From positions 23,343,139 through 23,407,138 of the forward strand of contig CM051512.1 of assembly GCA_028015205.1 (NCBI GenBank): DNA of 64,000 nucleotides, read 5' to 3'. The notes beneath the pieces are model-generated. The model had not been told where the DNA came from, ran no database searches, and saw only the letters and a list, made by a program, of their open reading frames with translations. The stretch is from Mytilisepta virgata. Its lineage: Eukaryota > Mollusca > Bivalvia > Mytilida > Mytilidae. Positions 14,501 to 25,077 of this stretch are shown in pieces. The position numbers and the translations under genes are program-made. Positions within the stretch are counted from its first letter, which is position 1. Every line of letters starts with the position of its first letter.

Positions 14501-17500
14501 ACAAATATACCTAAGAAGCAAACCATAAAACGCAATCCATTAAACAGACAAATAAATACTGAAAACATGAGTTATCTTTCCTGACAGAAGGTGTTTTGTA
14601 TTAAACATAATGGCAAAACATACTTTTAATCTTTACTAAAAATATTGGATGCTGGAAGTCCTTCATCAGACATCGAAAAATGTGGGAAAATATCATTAAT
14701 GTGTGTGGAGGATATTGTTAAGAAGAGAAAATGTTTTGCAGAAAAATGACTATTTGTCAATCGATATCTACGAAATCTACGAAAGACATCTTCTCCAGGA
14801 GCAGATAAGTCCAATGTACCAAAATTCTTATCATATTGCACATTATCTTGCTACATCAACAATCTAATGCAGGTATTCTAACTGATAAAATTATTATGCT
14901 GGACTGCATTTATGTCACATTAAACCGGATTCCCCTTGGCTTGATTTCAGTAACTGTAAACATCCAATGCTTATATTTTTGTAAGATATTTCGCAGGTGA
15001 TTTGAGTATGTTTCCGTTTGAATTCTGGACTATTTCTGTTTATAATTTTGATTTTTTTTAGAAAAGGAGGAAATCAAACTAAAAAAATTTAATCACACCA
15101 CTAAATTATCATTTGAACATACTCAACTCAGGAATATTACAGTCTCTAGCTTGAATCATCTATCTAAATTCTTTAGTTTCTCAACGTCATTTTATGATTT
15201 TATGTAGTGTTGTCATGATTGTGTGCACTGAATGGTCCAATTGGGTATTCCTTTGGGGCCAATTAGTGCTTGCGAAAGGGTGATGGGTCGCCCTGGGACA
15301 ATTAGACCTTTATAGCTTGGTCTGTTCAGTTCGGATATTTGATGCTGTTTCCTTGAAATGGTACTCGAAATCAGATCTTTTTCATATTAACTTAAATGGT
15401 GTGTTCTTCTAAACCTAAATATCCAAACGCACCTCAGTTTCAATCGTTTACTACATGTATGCACAAGTATGAACTTCATAATGGCTAAACAATATCCATA
15501 GAGTTTGTAAATATTGCAAATACAAGTATTCCAAATTTCATTCATTCAGGAAATATAAACAGTTAATGTGAGGTCAGTATTCTCCGTGTTCTGGATTTTG
15601 TTTAGATGAAGAGCAGAAAAATAGTGTTCCCTTCCCTGAGTATGCCACCTGCAAGAATTGATTTACATGACTACATGTATCCACTTTGCTGTTTATCATA
15701 AAGATTACTATCTTAGTTCTTACCTTAATTTTTATAATTATTAGCTCAAATTCGATTATGAAAATGAATAATTAATAACATAATAATTATACGACAAAGT
15801 TAACAAGATACATGTGTAATACAAGTTTAGTCTTGCAAAAGTTATTTTACCACAAAGTTAAAATTTTATTGAACTTATGTAAATGCATTTTAAACTGATT
15901 TGAATCACGATAGACGCCTTTTCAGTACTTTTATTTAATATTATTTTGTTAGAGAATGAAATGTGTTCAATAAGGAAAAGATACAATAAACAAGACTAAA
16001 AAGAACATTTATGACTGAATACTTCTATAGCGTAGTTTGGTTGCACTTATTGGTAGCAATTCTTTAACGATCTACCAAGTTTATAGTTTTTCATAAGACC
16101 TTCCGCGTGTTTAACATTGTATTTCCAAAGTTAAATAATAATATAAAACATTATAATTGAAAGGGAAAAACATTATTTCTTTGTTTTTAATATCTATATT
16201 TTTTTAATATATTTAACAGGGATATGGAATCAAATCTTCTTCGGAGTCTCTCTGTAGACATATTTGAAAACCTCACCAGTTTAAATTCTCTGTAAGTATT
16301 AAAATCGCTGATATTCAAGAAAGGGGAATAAATATATAATCTTAATGCAAGTTTCAAAATACTGAATAAACCAACACGGGCATTTTCATTTCACCCGGTC
16401 TAAAAAGGGGCCTTACATTAAACTGTTTATCACATATTTGAAACAATCAATTAGATTTCAAGATATGAAATACCGACCAGAAAACCCAGGTTCTCATTCC
16501 TACCAGAAAATGTGCCGTCCATTGAATATTTAATTTTTCCTGTTACATTGTAATTAATAACACTCCCTCGTCATCTTATAGCCCTAGCTGAGCTAATTAT
16601 CCCTCTGCAGAATGTATTAAGAATTTAATGGTGGGCTGATATCTACTGTAATAAGTTAATTTATTCACAGTATTGTGTAAACATGGAACATGAAGATTTA
16701 TTAAAAATATGATATGATTAACGTATTATCGTTTCTTATTTTCATTCCAAATCTATAATAGCTGTGTGTGCTCCATTCAAACAAACACAAGAAAATCGAG
16801 TAAAACATATTTAATTTAACACAGTAGTAAGTATCTTAGAATTCATTAAATAGAAACCGAAAAGGAATTTGAACACAATATGCAAAGTGGTCTCCGGTAA
16901 AATTCCCACAAACCGAATATCCTCTCTCCCGGTATGTGGACATGATAAAAAATAAGATATTTTAACTGCAGATTTGATACAAAGTATGCGATACGAGGTG
17001 TGTGAAACGGTAAATTCTCTACAGGTATCAGCTAAGGTTCTGTATTAGACATTCAATATATATGTGATAACTAATAAATATATGATAAATAATATATATA
17101 ACAGATATTAATATCATAGAAAAATAAGCAACTATAATGAAATGAAAGATAATAATAACCTGTTAGTTATCGGTATACGTGTATCAAGTACAAAAATGAT
17201 AGAAAAAATATAGGTGTATGAAAAAACAGTAGATAACTTTTTCATGTAATGATAATTCTCTTTCCACCAGTAACACGCTGTTGATCTTTAATGGCCATTC
17301 TAGTCTTTTTATTCTTAATTTATCTTAATCTTCTGAATTACCACATCTTCAAACAAAAGCAAGATATGTTTCTTGTACAAAATCTACTTAGGGCAAGACA
17401 AAGTTAGATCAGTTCAACACAGGTAAAGTTAAACATTGAATCATTCACTTTTAACTGTTACGAATGGCCTTAACTAGTCTTGATTTAGTGCCATTTATTG

Positions 17501-20500
17501 TCATACTCAAAAATTTTAAAAATAAACAGGCACAGTAACTGATTTATGAATGATAGCTTTATATTATTTCTATCCTGAAAGTCCATTTAAAGTTTTATTA
17601 ATGAATATTTTTTGGAAAATGTCTTTCGACAAAGAAGTATAGTCACGAAATATCAAAGGTTTATTCGAAGGAGGGGAAAATTGAAAACAACTGACAAACT
17701 CCGCAGAACAACAACGACAAAACAATACAAACACTACACTTAAAAGCTAACAACATATGAACATCATGGACCCCACCAAAAAAACCGGGGGTAGACTCAG
17801 GTGCTGAGGAAGAGTAAATAGTCTCTGCTTCCTGCAGGACACCTGCCATGCTACCCATGTCATTGCTGTCACAAAAGCTTCTTAACCAGGGTCTTATCAA
17901 GGATAAGGATTACTTTGGAAATTTCACGGTCGTCATCATGAACTGACTGACCTTTATAGTGTTCCAATATCTAAGATGATCTTAGGACATATTTGTAACA
18001 GTAAATCTAATAAAACGTATCACAAAATACCGAAATAGATTTGATGCACTGTATGACCATTTCGTTGACTGACAACTCATCAGCAATGCTGTAGATCAGT
18101 GTTGGAAACCCGGTTAGAGATATAATGATGAAGTAAGAAGCACAACCATCAAAAACCAAAACAATAAAAAGAAACAAGAATCCAAACTCAGCTAATGGTA
18201 ACCTTTGTATCAAAAGGAAGAGCCTTAGAAATTTCTGATAAATTTGTCAAATTTTTAACGGAATACTTAAAGGCATTTTAACAATGAATCATGCCAGGAC
18301 AAAAATTCTGGCTACTGGGTTGATAATGCCCTTGGGGACTTACAGTCCACCATCAGTGCCTTACGAAAACCCCTTCAGAAACACAATGTATTCTAATAAA
18401 GTCAATATTTCAGCGATTTACTCTTCATCAGTACTCAAGGCCTAAAATTTTGCAAACCAAAACAGAAATCCTATACGTAGAAGATCAAATTACCTGAATG
18501 ACCAAAAGGGGTAACAAAAAACAATCTTAGGACATATTTATAACAGTAAATCTAATAAAACGTATCACAAAATACCGAAATAGATTTGATGCACTGCATG
18601 GCCATTTCGTTGACTGACAACTCATCAGCAATGCTGTAGATCAAAGTGTTGGAAAACCGGTTACAGATATAATGATGAATTAATAAGCACAACCATCAAA
18701 AACCAAAACAATTAAAAGAAACAGGAATCGAAATTCAGCTAAGGGTTAAATCTGCATCAAAAGGACGAGCCTTAGAAATTTCTGATAATTTTGTCAAATT
18801 TTGAATGGAAAATTTAAAGTCATTTAAGTAATGAATCATGTCAGGACAAAAATTCTGGCTACTGGGTTGATAATGCCCTCGGGGACTTACAGTCCACCAG
18901 AAGTGCCAAAGACACGGTGATAGTAATAAAACGTATCATAAAATACCGAAATAGATTTTATGCATTGTATGGCCATTTCGCTGACTGACAACTGATCAGC
19001 AGTGCTCTAGATTCAGTGTTGGAAACCCGGTTAGAGATATAATGATGAAGTAATTAGCACAACCATCAAAAACCAAAACAATTAAAAGAAACAGGAATCC
19101 AAACTCAGCTAAGGTTTACCTCTGCATCAAAAGGAAGAGCCTTAGAAATTTCTGATAATTTTGTCAAATTTTGAACGGAATATTTAAAGGCTTTTGAGTA
19201 ATGAATCATGCCAGGACAAAAATTCTGGCTACTGGGTTGATAATGCCCTAGGAGACTTACAGTCCACCGTCATTGCCATAGACACAGTGGTAGTAATAAA
19301 ACGTATCATAAAAACCGAAATAGATTTGATGCACTTTATGGTCATTTCGCTGACAGACAATGCATCAGCAGTGCTCTAGATCGAGTGTTGGAAACCTGGT
19401 TAGAGATATATATAATGATGAAGAAATAAGCATAACCATCAAAACCAAACAATTAAAAGAAACAGGAATCCGAACTCAGCTAAGGGTTACCTCTGCATCA
19501 AAAGGAAGAGCCTTAGGAATGTCTGATAATTTTGTCAAATTTTGAACGGAAAATTTAAAGGCATTTGAGTATTGAATCATGCCAAGACAAAATTTCTGGC
19601 TACGTGGTTGATAAAGCCCTCGGGAACTTATAGTCCACCACAAGTGACATAGACCCAGTGGTAGTAATAAAACGTTTAACAAAATACCGAAATAGATTTA
19701 ATGCACTGTATGCTCATTTCGTTGTCTGACAACTCATCAGCAGTGCTCTAGATTAAAGTGTTGGGAAACCGGTTAAAGATATAATAATGAATTAATAAAA
19801 ACAACCAACAAAAACCAAAACAATTAAAAGTTAGGGTTTCCTATGCATCAAAAGGAAGAGCCTTAGAAAATTCTTATAATTTTGTCAAATTTTGAACGGA
19901 AAATTTAAAGGCTTTTGAGTAATGAATCATGCGAGGATAAGAATTCTGGCTACTGGGTTGATAATGCCCTAGGGGACTTACAGTCCACCAGCAGTGGCAT
20001 AGACCCAGTGGTAGTAATAAAATGTATCACAAAATACCGAAATAGATTTGATGCACTGTATGGCCAATTCGCTGACTGACAACTTATCAGCAGTGCTCTA
20101 GTTCAATATGTGTTGGAAAACCGGTTAAAGATATAATGATGAATTTATAAGCACAATCATCAAAAACCAAAACAATTAAAAGAAACAAAATATCAATTTC
20201 AGTCTAGTACTTATATACTAGCAACTGAGTTGGTGCTACCCTATTGGACTAGTTGTGCTCGAAGCCTAAGGTGTTGTAAACTAAAACAATAATCCAAACG
20301 GTAAAGAGCAACTTTACAGTTCATGTCATTATAGATTAATATAAACATTCTGTACACAGGAATGAAAAATACAGGTGAATTGCAAATACATAAAAAATCT
20401 AGAAATTTCAAACCGACATCCATATAATAGTGGTACAATTGAAACTCATTGTTAAATAAATCTTTGGGTAGCCATACATTAAATAATATAAGGTATCATT

Positions 20501-23500
20501 CAAGATTTATCTATGTTTACCTGTAGAAATGAATGCACAAATTCTAGGTATAATTTTAATTTTTGCTTTAGAAAAATAAGCAAAAATTACATCTACAGTT
20601 TTCCAGAAGGCATATTCAAAGGTTTGGTCAATATCCAAAAGTTGTAAGTATACCACAAATTACTAAATACTTCTTGAAAGATAAAATTATTGATATAATC
20701 AGCTGCATGTCTTGCATCTTTTTATATTTCTACAAGGACACACGGTAAATAGGTTTCAACATAGTAAGAACAATTTTTGTAAATTTACGGTGTAAATATA
20801 TACAATTTTCTAAATTTATCCACCCCAGTGAGCTTGAAAGTAAGGATACTACAAATACATCGAAGTCCGCTTCATATTTGGATTTGTTTCTTGAAATAGA
20901 CAATGATGGACATTTGAAGACAAACATTTATGACAAACATGATGACTTCAACTTTTATATTGTTAACTATCCCTTCTTGGGTTGGAATATACCACATCGC
21001 CTGCATATGGCGTCTACGTTTTGACAATGAGGATTAATGCTGTCACAAAAGCTTCTTAACCATGGTTTTACCAGAGATAAGTTGATGTCATCACTTAGGA
21101 AATTTTAAGGTCTTTATCACGAATTGATTGACCGTTACAGTTTTCGAATATCTAAGATGATATTGGACCTGTTCCCACTGTAGTAACATTTCATGTACCT
21201 CCACAGATGTGTGACTACCAGCGGATTGACTTTGTTGAACTTTACGACGAGAGCCGTATACGGAGCAGGAACTGCTAATCCTTCAGGAGCACCTGAGTAC
21301 ACTCCTGGTTTTTATATGAGTTTTTCATTTTTTTTTAGTTTTCGGTGTTTATTTAATGTGCTTGTGGTTGTGGTTGTGCTTGTGGTTTTTCATTTTTCTT
21401 CCCTTGTTTGTCTGTTTAGTGGGTTGCTTTTTGTTTTGGTTTGCTCCTTGGTATATTCGTCCTCGTTCCAAAATTATATCTTATGAAAATATTTTATTAT
21501 TTTATTATGTCTTCCTGGATTATATATGGAATAGTAGGTGTGTACATGAGGATACGTTCTTTTTTTAACTGAAGTTTTACATATTTTTAAAAATAATAAA
21601 TCATGAATACATGTCATGTATATTAAATTTCATCTTTTTCAGACAAATAGATGCTGTGTTTGGATGCTCGACAGATCTTCTTTCACTGTACTCCTGGATT
21701 ACCGAAACTACTGTTACTAATAACTTGGAGCTAAGCTTAAAATTTAACTTAATGTTTTACAGTACTAATGTCTGGTTTTCCCGTATAACCCGTTGTATTA
21801 CATCACAAGGTAAATGTACATTGTAGTTCTGTTTGATAATATATTTCTTGTGTGGGGTCCAATAGAAGCAATGATTTAGATAAAAAAAAGTTCTGTTGAT
21901 GAGATGCCTCTGATGTGGCCTTTTTAGAATGATATGGCACCGTAAGAAGTCAGAGAATCTGACCTATGCGACACAAAAGCCTTATGCAATACAGACATTT
22001 TCACTTACGTTTGACCAACTGATATATGCCAGTATACCCGTAATTGAGTTATACTTCGTAATTTTCGGGTATTTTCCAAGCGTATCAATCGTATAACGAC
22101 TTCCGAATTACCTTTTAAACTAATTAAGTTTGTCATTGTTAAATGTTAGTATGACGACATAACAGTAAATCGGTCACACCAACCAAATGTAATTAACAAA
22201 TATCTCAATATTTAAGATACAATACATTAACTTGATTTTTTTTTTTTTTTTTGTTACTTTCTTAGAAAGATGGTAACATAAAAGAAACAATTTACATTTA
22301 TGCTGTAGGCATACAAAATAAGAAGGTAGAACAAATATTGATAAATACAGATTGTATACAGAATAAATGTGTGTTCGTCGTTGGCGTCCCATTTTTCACG
22401 GCATTAAACATTTTATTAAGATAGGCCATCACTAGAACAAACACAAACAACATAATATTAATAAAAACTTATTTTTACTGAACGTTCATTAATTAATTCT
22501 AGTTAATTGACTGACTTATATCTGAAAAAAAAAATTTGAACAGAGGTAAAATATTTGGTTAGAACACCTTTTTGATGTTTAGACTAAAGATTCAAAAATA
22601 TATAAAACATTTTAGCATTTTTAACTGGTTTTTCTAAGTATTTTTAATAAATATTTCAGAAGCTACGGATATTTCTACAAAAGTGATGGATACAACAAAC
22701 ATTAGACAGGTAACAGAAGGTAGGTTTTATTATGTAATGTAACAAATATGCATTTCATTTTAAAATTGAATAACTAATTTTTAATTTTATCTTTATAGAT
22801 GTAAACTATTTAGTGGCGCCAGTCTTTCGCTTATTAGACTAGAAATATTCAAGTGTCTGCTGCGTTTAATTTTAAACTTTCTGGATATTTTTAATAAAAA
22901 AAATTAGAAGCTGTGGACATCTCTATCCAAACTACAGACGTTACTTATACAACAGACATTAGACTGCCAACAGACGGTAAGTTTTATTATTCAATAGAAA
23001 GAAAAAAATACTAACAAGTATCTTCAATTTGTTTATTATGTCCTCAGGTAATTTCGATCAGTTAATTTTTTTTTTTTTTTTTTGGTACTGTTATTATCGT
23101 GTTAACAGATCCTTGTCACCATTTGTCCTAAAAGATAAACTAAGAGAGAGGAGTTTAAGTAAAATGAAGACATACCAAGTAACTCCGTGGCTTTGAAATA
23201 TTTGTAAATGATTTCTGAGCATAATTAACAGGACAACAATGCCGAAGATTGTCAAGTCTTCAATAGACCGATCGCAATACATTGGTTATTTTAGTATCTA
23301 TTCAAAACCAGCTATACATATAAATACAAATACGCAGTTTATACGTGTTTGACTTTCACGTTTCAGTCTGGTGTCCGTGCACAAGATATGCACATTTCGT
23401 CGATTTACGACTCATGAGTTGTGCTCATGGCCTAAAATGTTGAAAACCAAAACAACAATCCAAAAGGTTAATGAGCGTGAGGAGCAAATTTAAAAATAGC

Positions 23501-25077
23501 AAAATGACCAACAGGTAAAGATAAAACATCTAAGGACAGAGCTATGCTCGACGGAGATACTCTTTAGTTTTCATAAATTTTACAATTTACAGATATAACA
23601 AAAACAATAATTTCTCCCAAATTCCAGAACATTTACAAAAAGTAACCAGTCCCGAATTTACAGAAGCAGACAAAATCGAACCGACCACGGATGGTAAATA
23701 TTGTTATAATGTGATATGTCATCGGAACACAGTCGTTAACTATTTTTGGATATGTTCATATATAAATTAAGAAAACAAATGCTACACAAGTTAAACGACT
23801 CTTTTCTTGCAGTCAGAGTGATAGATATATATTGTTTAAAAACAAATGGGAATGAAAGAGTTACATTCCACAATTTTCAATCAATAATGTTTTCGTAGAA
23901 ATTGTAATGTGGAATAAAAATACTAACAAATGTGATATCCTTACCAAATTCGGAACCGTCTTCTAAATGATAATCAAAACATGACCTGTTCTATTTGTTC
24001 CAGGAATTATTGTTACAACGGTTGGAGCTGTGTTGGGAGGTATGGCCTGTATTGTAATTCTTCATCAGATAGTACAGAACATGTTCACTATGGCTTCCTT
24101 CATCGAGCATCCGGTAATTTGTTCTGTTTTTAAGAGACTGTCTATGGGGAAAATATAAAAAAAAATCCTAAAGTAAATTATTGACAACCAGTTATCAAAA
24201 CTTTGTGGCGCAAATATATTATGGGAGAAATTACACCTGTTATTAAAAGATTTTCTAGAAAATATAAATTCATGTTAAACTTTTAAATCTGTTTATTTTG
24301 ATGCGAATCTATGATATATATTTTGGGGATTTTTTTTTTAATTTATACTTGATATTTTCAAAACATGATAAAAATAAAGCCAAATGCCTAATGTGCTTCA
24401 AAATGTCATCTTTGTCAACGCTGGGTGGGATTAAAAAAATCTTTAAGAGGTTCAAGACGGTATGAGTTTTTCTCTCGAGCATATTATTGAATAATATTTT
24501 TCGAGTTGATTAATGATGTTAATCAAGGTTTTTCCTATAATACAAAACAGGTTGAACTTAGATGCATTTATCGTATCAATATAAAAAGATTCAAAATTCT
24601 ACAGGAATCCAAAAACCAGCCATTTTACTACGTATAAATAGTTTCTGATCTAGCCTACGATATTCTATCTTCACACTGAATATTGAATAGTTTGCTGTTC
24701 AGAGTACTCTATGTTTGTAAGTTAAGATGTATTTTGCCTTACAAAGAAACAAAATGTGCTGTTTGTTTTATTCTAATGAAATTACGGCAGTAACACACTT
24801 TTGTTCTTAGATGGCCATTGATGTTTTGTTTAATCTTTATTAGTCCATCAGTAAATCGTTACCAATAAATTTTAAATTCTATTACATCTATTTGCAGGAA
24901 GGTCAACATCAAACCAAAGTTAACAACATTATTACTGATTATGCGGCTGCCGCAATGACTGATTACGACAATGATAATAAGCTGCAGGATGTAAAAATAA
25001 TCTTTCAGAACAATCCCCCAGAGGACTTTATGGGCATTATTACATATCTCACAATGACCGAGTTAAATTGGATATAA
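4898..25077 (+). CDS. LRR type I transmembrane protein, 14 exons
   Basis: Seen: 14 exons with AG/GT borders whose lengths (170, seven of 72, 167, 60, 69, 66, 110, 180) sum to 1326 nt, giving 441 codons plus TAA with no internal stop. Order: signal peptide-like start and LRRNT-like cap (residues 1-56), seven 24-residue LRRs (57-224), LRRCT-like cap (225-280), Thr/Asp-rich stalk (281-345), hydrophobic helix (about 346-367) and cytoplasmic tail to 441 with no TIR or kinase domain. Known: LRRNT-LRR-LRRCT-TM proteins act in cell-surface recognition, adhesion or immunity. Inferred: a plasma-membrane receptor or adhesion protein with a short signalling tail. The LRR count is a minimum, since another 72-nt exon could be missed without breaking frame. 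A non-coding first exon may exist, because the ATG directly follows an AG and AAG|GTAAGG lies at 4362-4370. AATAAA at 25814-25819 is a candidate poly(A) signal. Confidence 0.85.
6273..6344 (+). CDS. LRR gene exon 2: LRR 1
   Basis: 72 nt, phase 2 to 2, TTCAG acceptor and GTAAGT donor. Contains NLSYNDIKTIPAGVF, matching L-x-x-N-x-I/L-x-x-L/I-P-x-x-x-F. Confidence 0.88.
6410..6690 (+). repeat. degenerate GAACTG..GGTTCTAG repeat
   Basis: Irregular repeats of a ~45-nt motif around 'AGAACTGTCCAG' and 'GGTTCTAGATAAG' in LRR intron 2. Several units, highly diverged. Confidence 0.6.
7585..7656 (+). CDS. LRR gene exon 3: LRR 2
   Basis: 72 nt, phase 2 to 2, between CTAG and GTAAGT. Contains DLGKNNLEPLPANVF then NLANLEYL, a canonical LRR. 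Confidence 0.9.
8040..8402 (+). mobile_element. tRNA-derived SINE
   Basis: A pol III B-box-like GGGTTCGATCC at 8096-8106 within GTCGCGGGTTCGATCCCCGG, a ~250-bp body, and an end CCACTGGACGTTAAACAAT followed by CATCC repeats. The A-box half is degraded. Not a functional tRNA: no acceptor stem. Family (Deu/Meta-type) uncertain. Confidence 0.7.
8529..8590. repeat. (AT)n microsatellite
   Basis: About 60 bp of uninterrupted AT dinucleotides beside a retroelement end. Confidence 0.95.
8618..8850 (-). mobile_element. RT element 3' UTR fragment, inverted
   Basis: Reverse complement of the 3' UTR from the terminus (AAAGAGGACAAATATATCTA) to GCACCCGTCGTGAAGTTCC. Adjacent to an (AT)n tract. Confidence 0.82.
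9000..9265 (-). mobile_element. second retroelement 3'-end family, copy 1
   Basis: Shares blocks with 39575-39890: TCGAAATCC..AAAGACAA, CACTAGCAATGTG, GGGAACG..ATCAGGTG and CCCGT..ATTGCCA. Related to, but distinct from, the RT 3' UTR family. Confidence 0.65.
9511..9582 (+). CDS. LRR gene exon 4: LRR 3
   Basis: 72 nt, phase 2 to 2, between CCAG and GTAAGT. Contains SLAGNGLITVPTDVF, with L, N, L, V-P and F at LRR positions. Confidence 0.9.
9757..10350 (+). repeat. diverged duplication in LRR intron 4
   Basis: 9757-9930 and 10130-10350 share blocks in order: TTAGCACTA/CAGCACTG, TTAATATC/TTAAAATC, ACACTATG, CTAGCACTAT/TTAGCACTAT, CCTAGAC/CTCTAGAC, and TATCTTGGGATGAA/TATCTTTGGATGAA. Old tandem duplication, period about 390. 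Confidence 0.55.
10524..10595 (+). CDS. LRR gene exon 5: LRR 4
   Basis: 72 nt, phase 2 to 2, between CCAG and GTAAGT. Contains DLGGNLLTSLPADVF then LFNLEI. Confidence 0.9.
10640..11270 (+). repeat. ~130-150-bp repeat array A
   Basis: About four units in LRR intron 5. GTGGGCCCC recurs at 10860, 11011 and 11142, each unit also having AAAATTCTAAAACCTTATTG, GACAATACT, AATGAAAGAGGAGTT and GGTCACAAGCTTAAATT. Confidence 0.85.
12190..12730 (+). repeat. ~130-150-bp repeat array B
   Basis: Same unit family as array A, more diverged, about four units, separated by ~900 bp of unrelated AT-rich sequence. Confidence 0.8.
14343..14414 (+). CDS. LRR gene exon 6: LRR 5
   Basis: 72 nt, phase 2 to 2, between TTCAG and GTAAGT. 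Contains HLFTNYLSTLPSGVF then NLVNLKKL. It follows a 3.7-kb intron with two repeat arrays. Confidence 0.9.
14490..14562 (-). mobile_element. short RT element 3' end, inverted
   Basis: GGAACAAATATACCTAAGAAG, then CAAACCATAAAACGCAATCC and AACAGACAAA match the inverted terminus only. Confidence 0.65.
16220..16291 (+). CDS. LRR gene exon 7: LRR 6
   Basis: 72 nt, phase 2 to 2, between AACAG and GTAAGT. Contains DMESNLLRSLSVDIF then NLTSLNSL. The usual Pro is Ser here. Confidence 0.88.
17660..17865 (-). mobile_element. third retroelement 3'-end family, inverted copy
   Basis: Reverse complement of 50065-50265: blocks for CGAAGGAGGGG, ACTGACAAACTC, GACCCCACC, AGACTCAGGTGCT and GCAGGACAC. Confidence 0.75.
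17866..17975 (+). mobile_element. RT element coding-end scrap
   Basis: Matches 59246-59365 (TGTCACAAAAGCTTCTTAACC through CCAATATCTAAGATGAT). It abuts an oppositely oriented retroelement end at 17660-17865. Confidence 0.75.
18010..20215 (+). repeat. ~370-bp satellite, six units, in LRR intron 7
   Basis: Unit starts at 18011, 18556, 18927, 19297, 19668 and 20028; inner periods are 371, 370, 371 and 360. The first interval is longer because of an insertion (about 18360-18540). Each unit has ACCGAAATAGATTT, a block with CATTTCG..TGACTGACAAC, AGTGTTGGAAA and AATTCTGGCTACTGGGTTGA. Units differ by a few per cent by eye. ORFs over it have no recognisable product. Confidence 0.9.
20572..20643 (+). 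CDS. LRR gene exon 8: LRR 7
   Basis: 72 nt, phase 2 to 2, between TTTAG and GTAAGT. Contains KISKNYIYSFPEGIF then LVNIQKL. It follows a 4.3-kb intron holding the ~370-bp satellite. Confidence 0.88.
20824..21480 (+). mobile_element. RT element 3' fragment in LRR intron 8
   Basis: Matches 58981-59640 of the Penelope-like copy, from 'CCCAGTGAGCTTGAAA' through the 3' UTR, with point changes and a deletion of about 50 nt after 'GGCGTCTACGTTT'. 5'-truncated, non-coding. Confidence 0.85.
21643..21809 (+). CDS. LRR gene exon 9: LRRCT-like cap
   Basis: 167 nt, entering at phase 2 and leaving at phase 1. GCSTDLLSLYSW resembles the LRRCT signature in which a Cys is followed by L-x-x-W, and RCITSQ supplies a late Cys. 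The usual C-x-C pair is absent, so the cap is divergent. The phase change marks the end of the LRR block. Confidence 0.82.
22660..22719 (+). CDS. LRR gene exon 10: stalk segment A
   Basis: 60 nt, phase 1 to 1. Encodes EATDISTKVMDTTNIRQVTE, rich in Thr and Asp. Exon 11 and its flanks are clearly related, so this is a duplicated stalk exon. A GTAACA inside the exon end (22710) is a possible alternative donor. Confidence 0.75.
22908..22976 (+). CDS. LRR gene exon 11: stalk segment B
   Basis: 69 nt, phase 1 to 1, between TTAG and GTAAGT. Encodes EAVDISIQTTDVTYTT followed by DIRLPTD. It matches exon 10 in codons and in the bases after the donor (TTTTATTAT), showing local duplication. Confidence 0.78.
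23628..23693 (+). CDS. LRR gene exon 12: stalk segment C
   Basis: 66 nt, phase 1 to 1, between CCAG and GTAAAT. Begins EHLQKVTSPEFTEADK and ends EPTTD. Same size class and phase as exons 10 and 11 but more divergent. Confidence 0.75.
24004..24113 (+). CDS. LRR gene exon 13: transmembrane helix
   Basis: 110 nt, phase 1 to 0. Encodes GIIVTTVGAVLGGMACIVIL, a 20-residue uncharged helix with small residues, then HQIVQNMFTMASF. A single helix after the ectodomain predicts type I topology. The donor is CCG|GTAATT. Confidence 0.82.
24898..25077 (+). CDS. LRR gene exon 14: cytoplasmic tail and stop
   Basis: 180 nt in phase 0 from TTGCAG to TAA. The 59-residue tail holds three tyrosines in acidic or hydrophobic settings (ITDYAAA, MTDYDND, ITYLTMTEL). 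TYLTM fits a YxxM pattern. No known signalling domain is recognised. Confidence 0.82.
   Translation, partial: EGQHQTKVNNIITDYAAAAMTDYDNDNKLQDVKIIFQNNPPEDFMGIITYLTMTELNWI

Noticed and set aside
19194..19682. ORFs of 61-68 codons on both strands
   Set aside because: Inside the ~370-bp satellite; not preserved between units.
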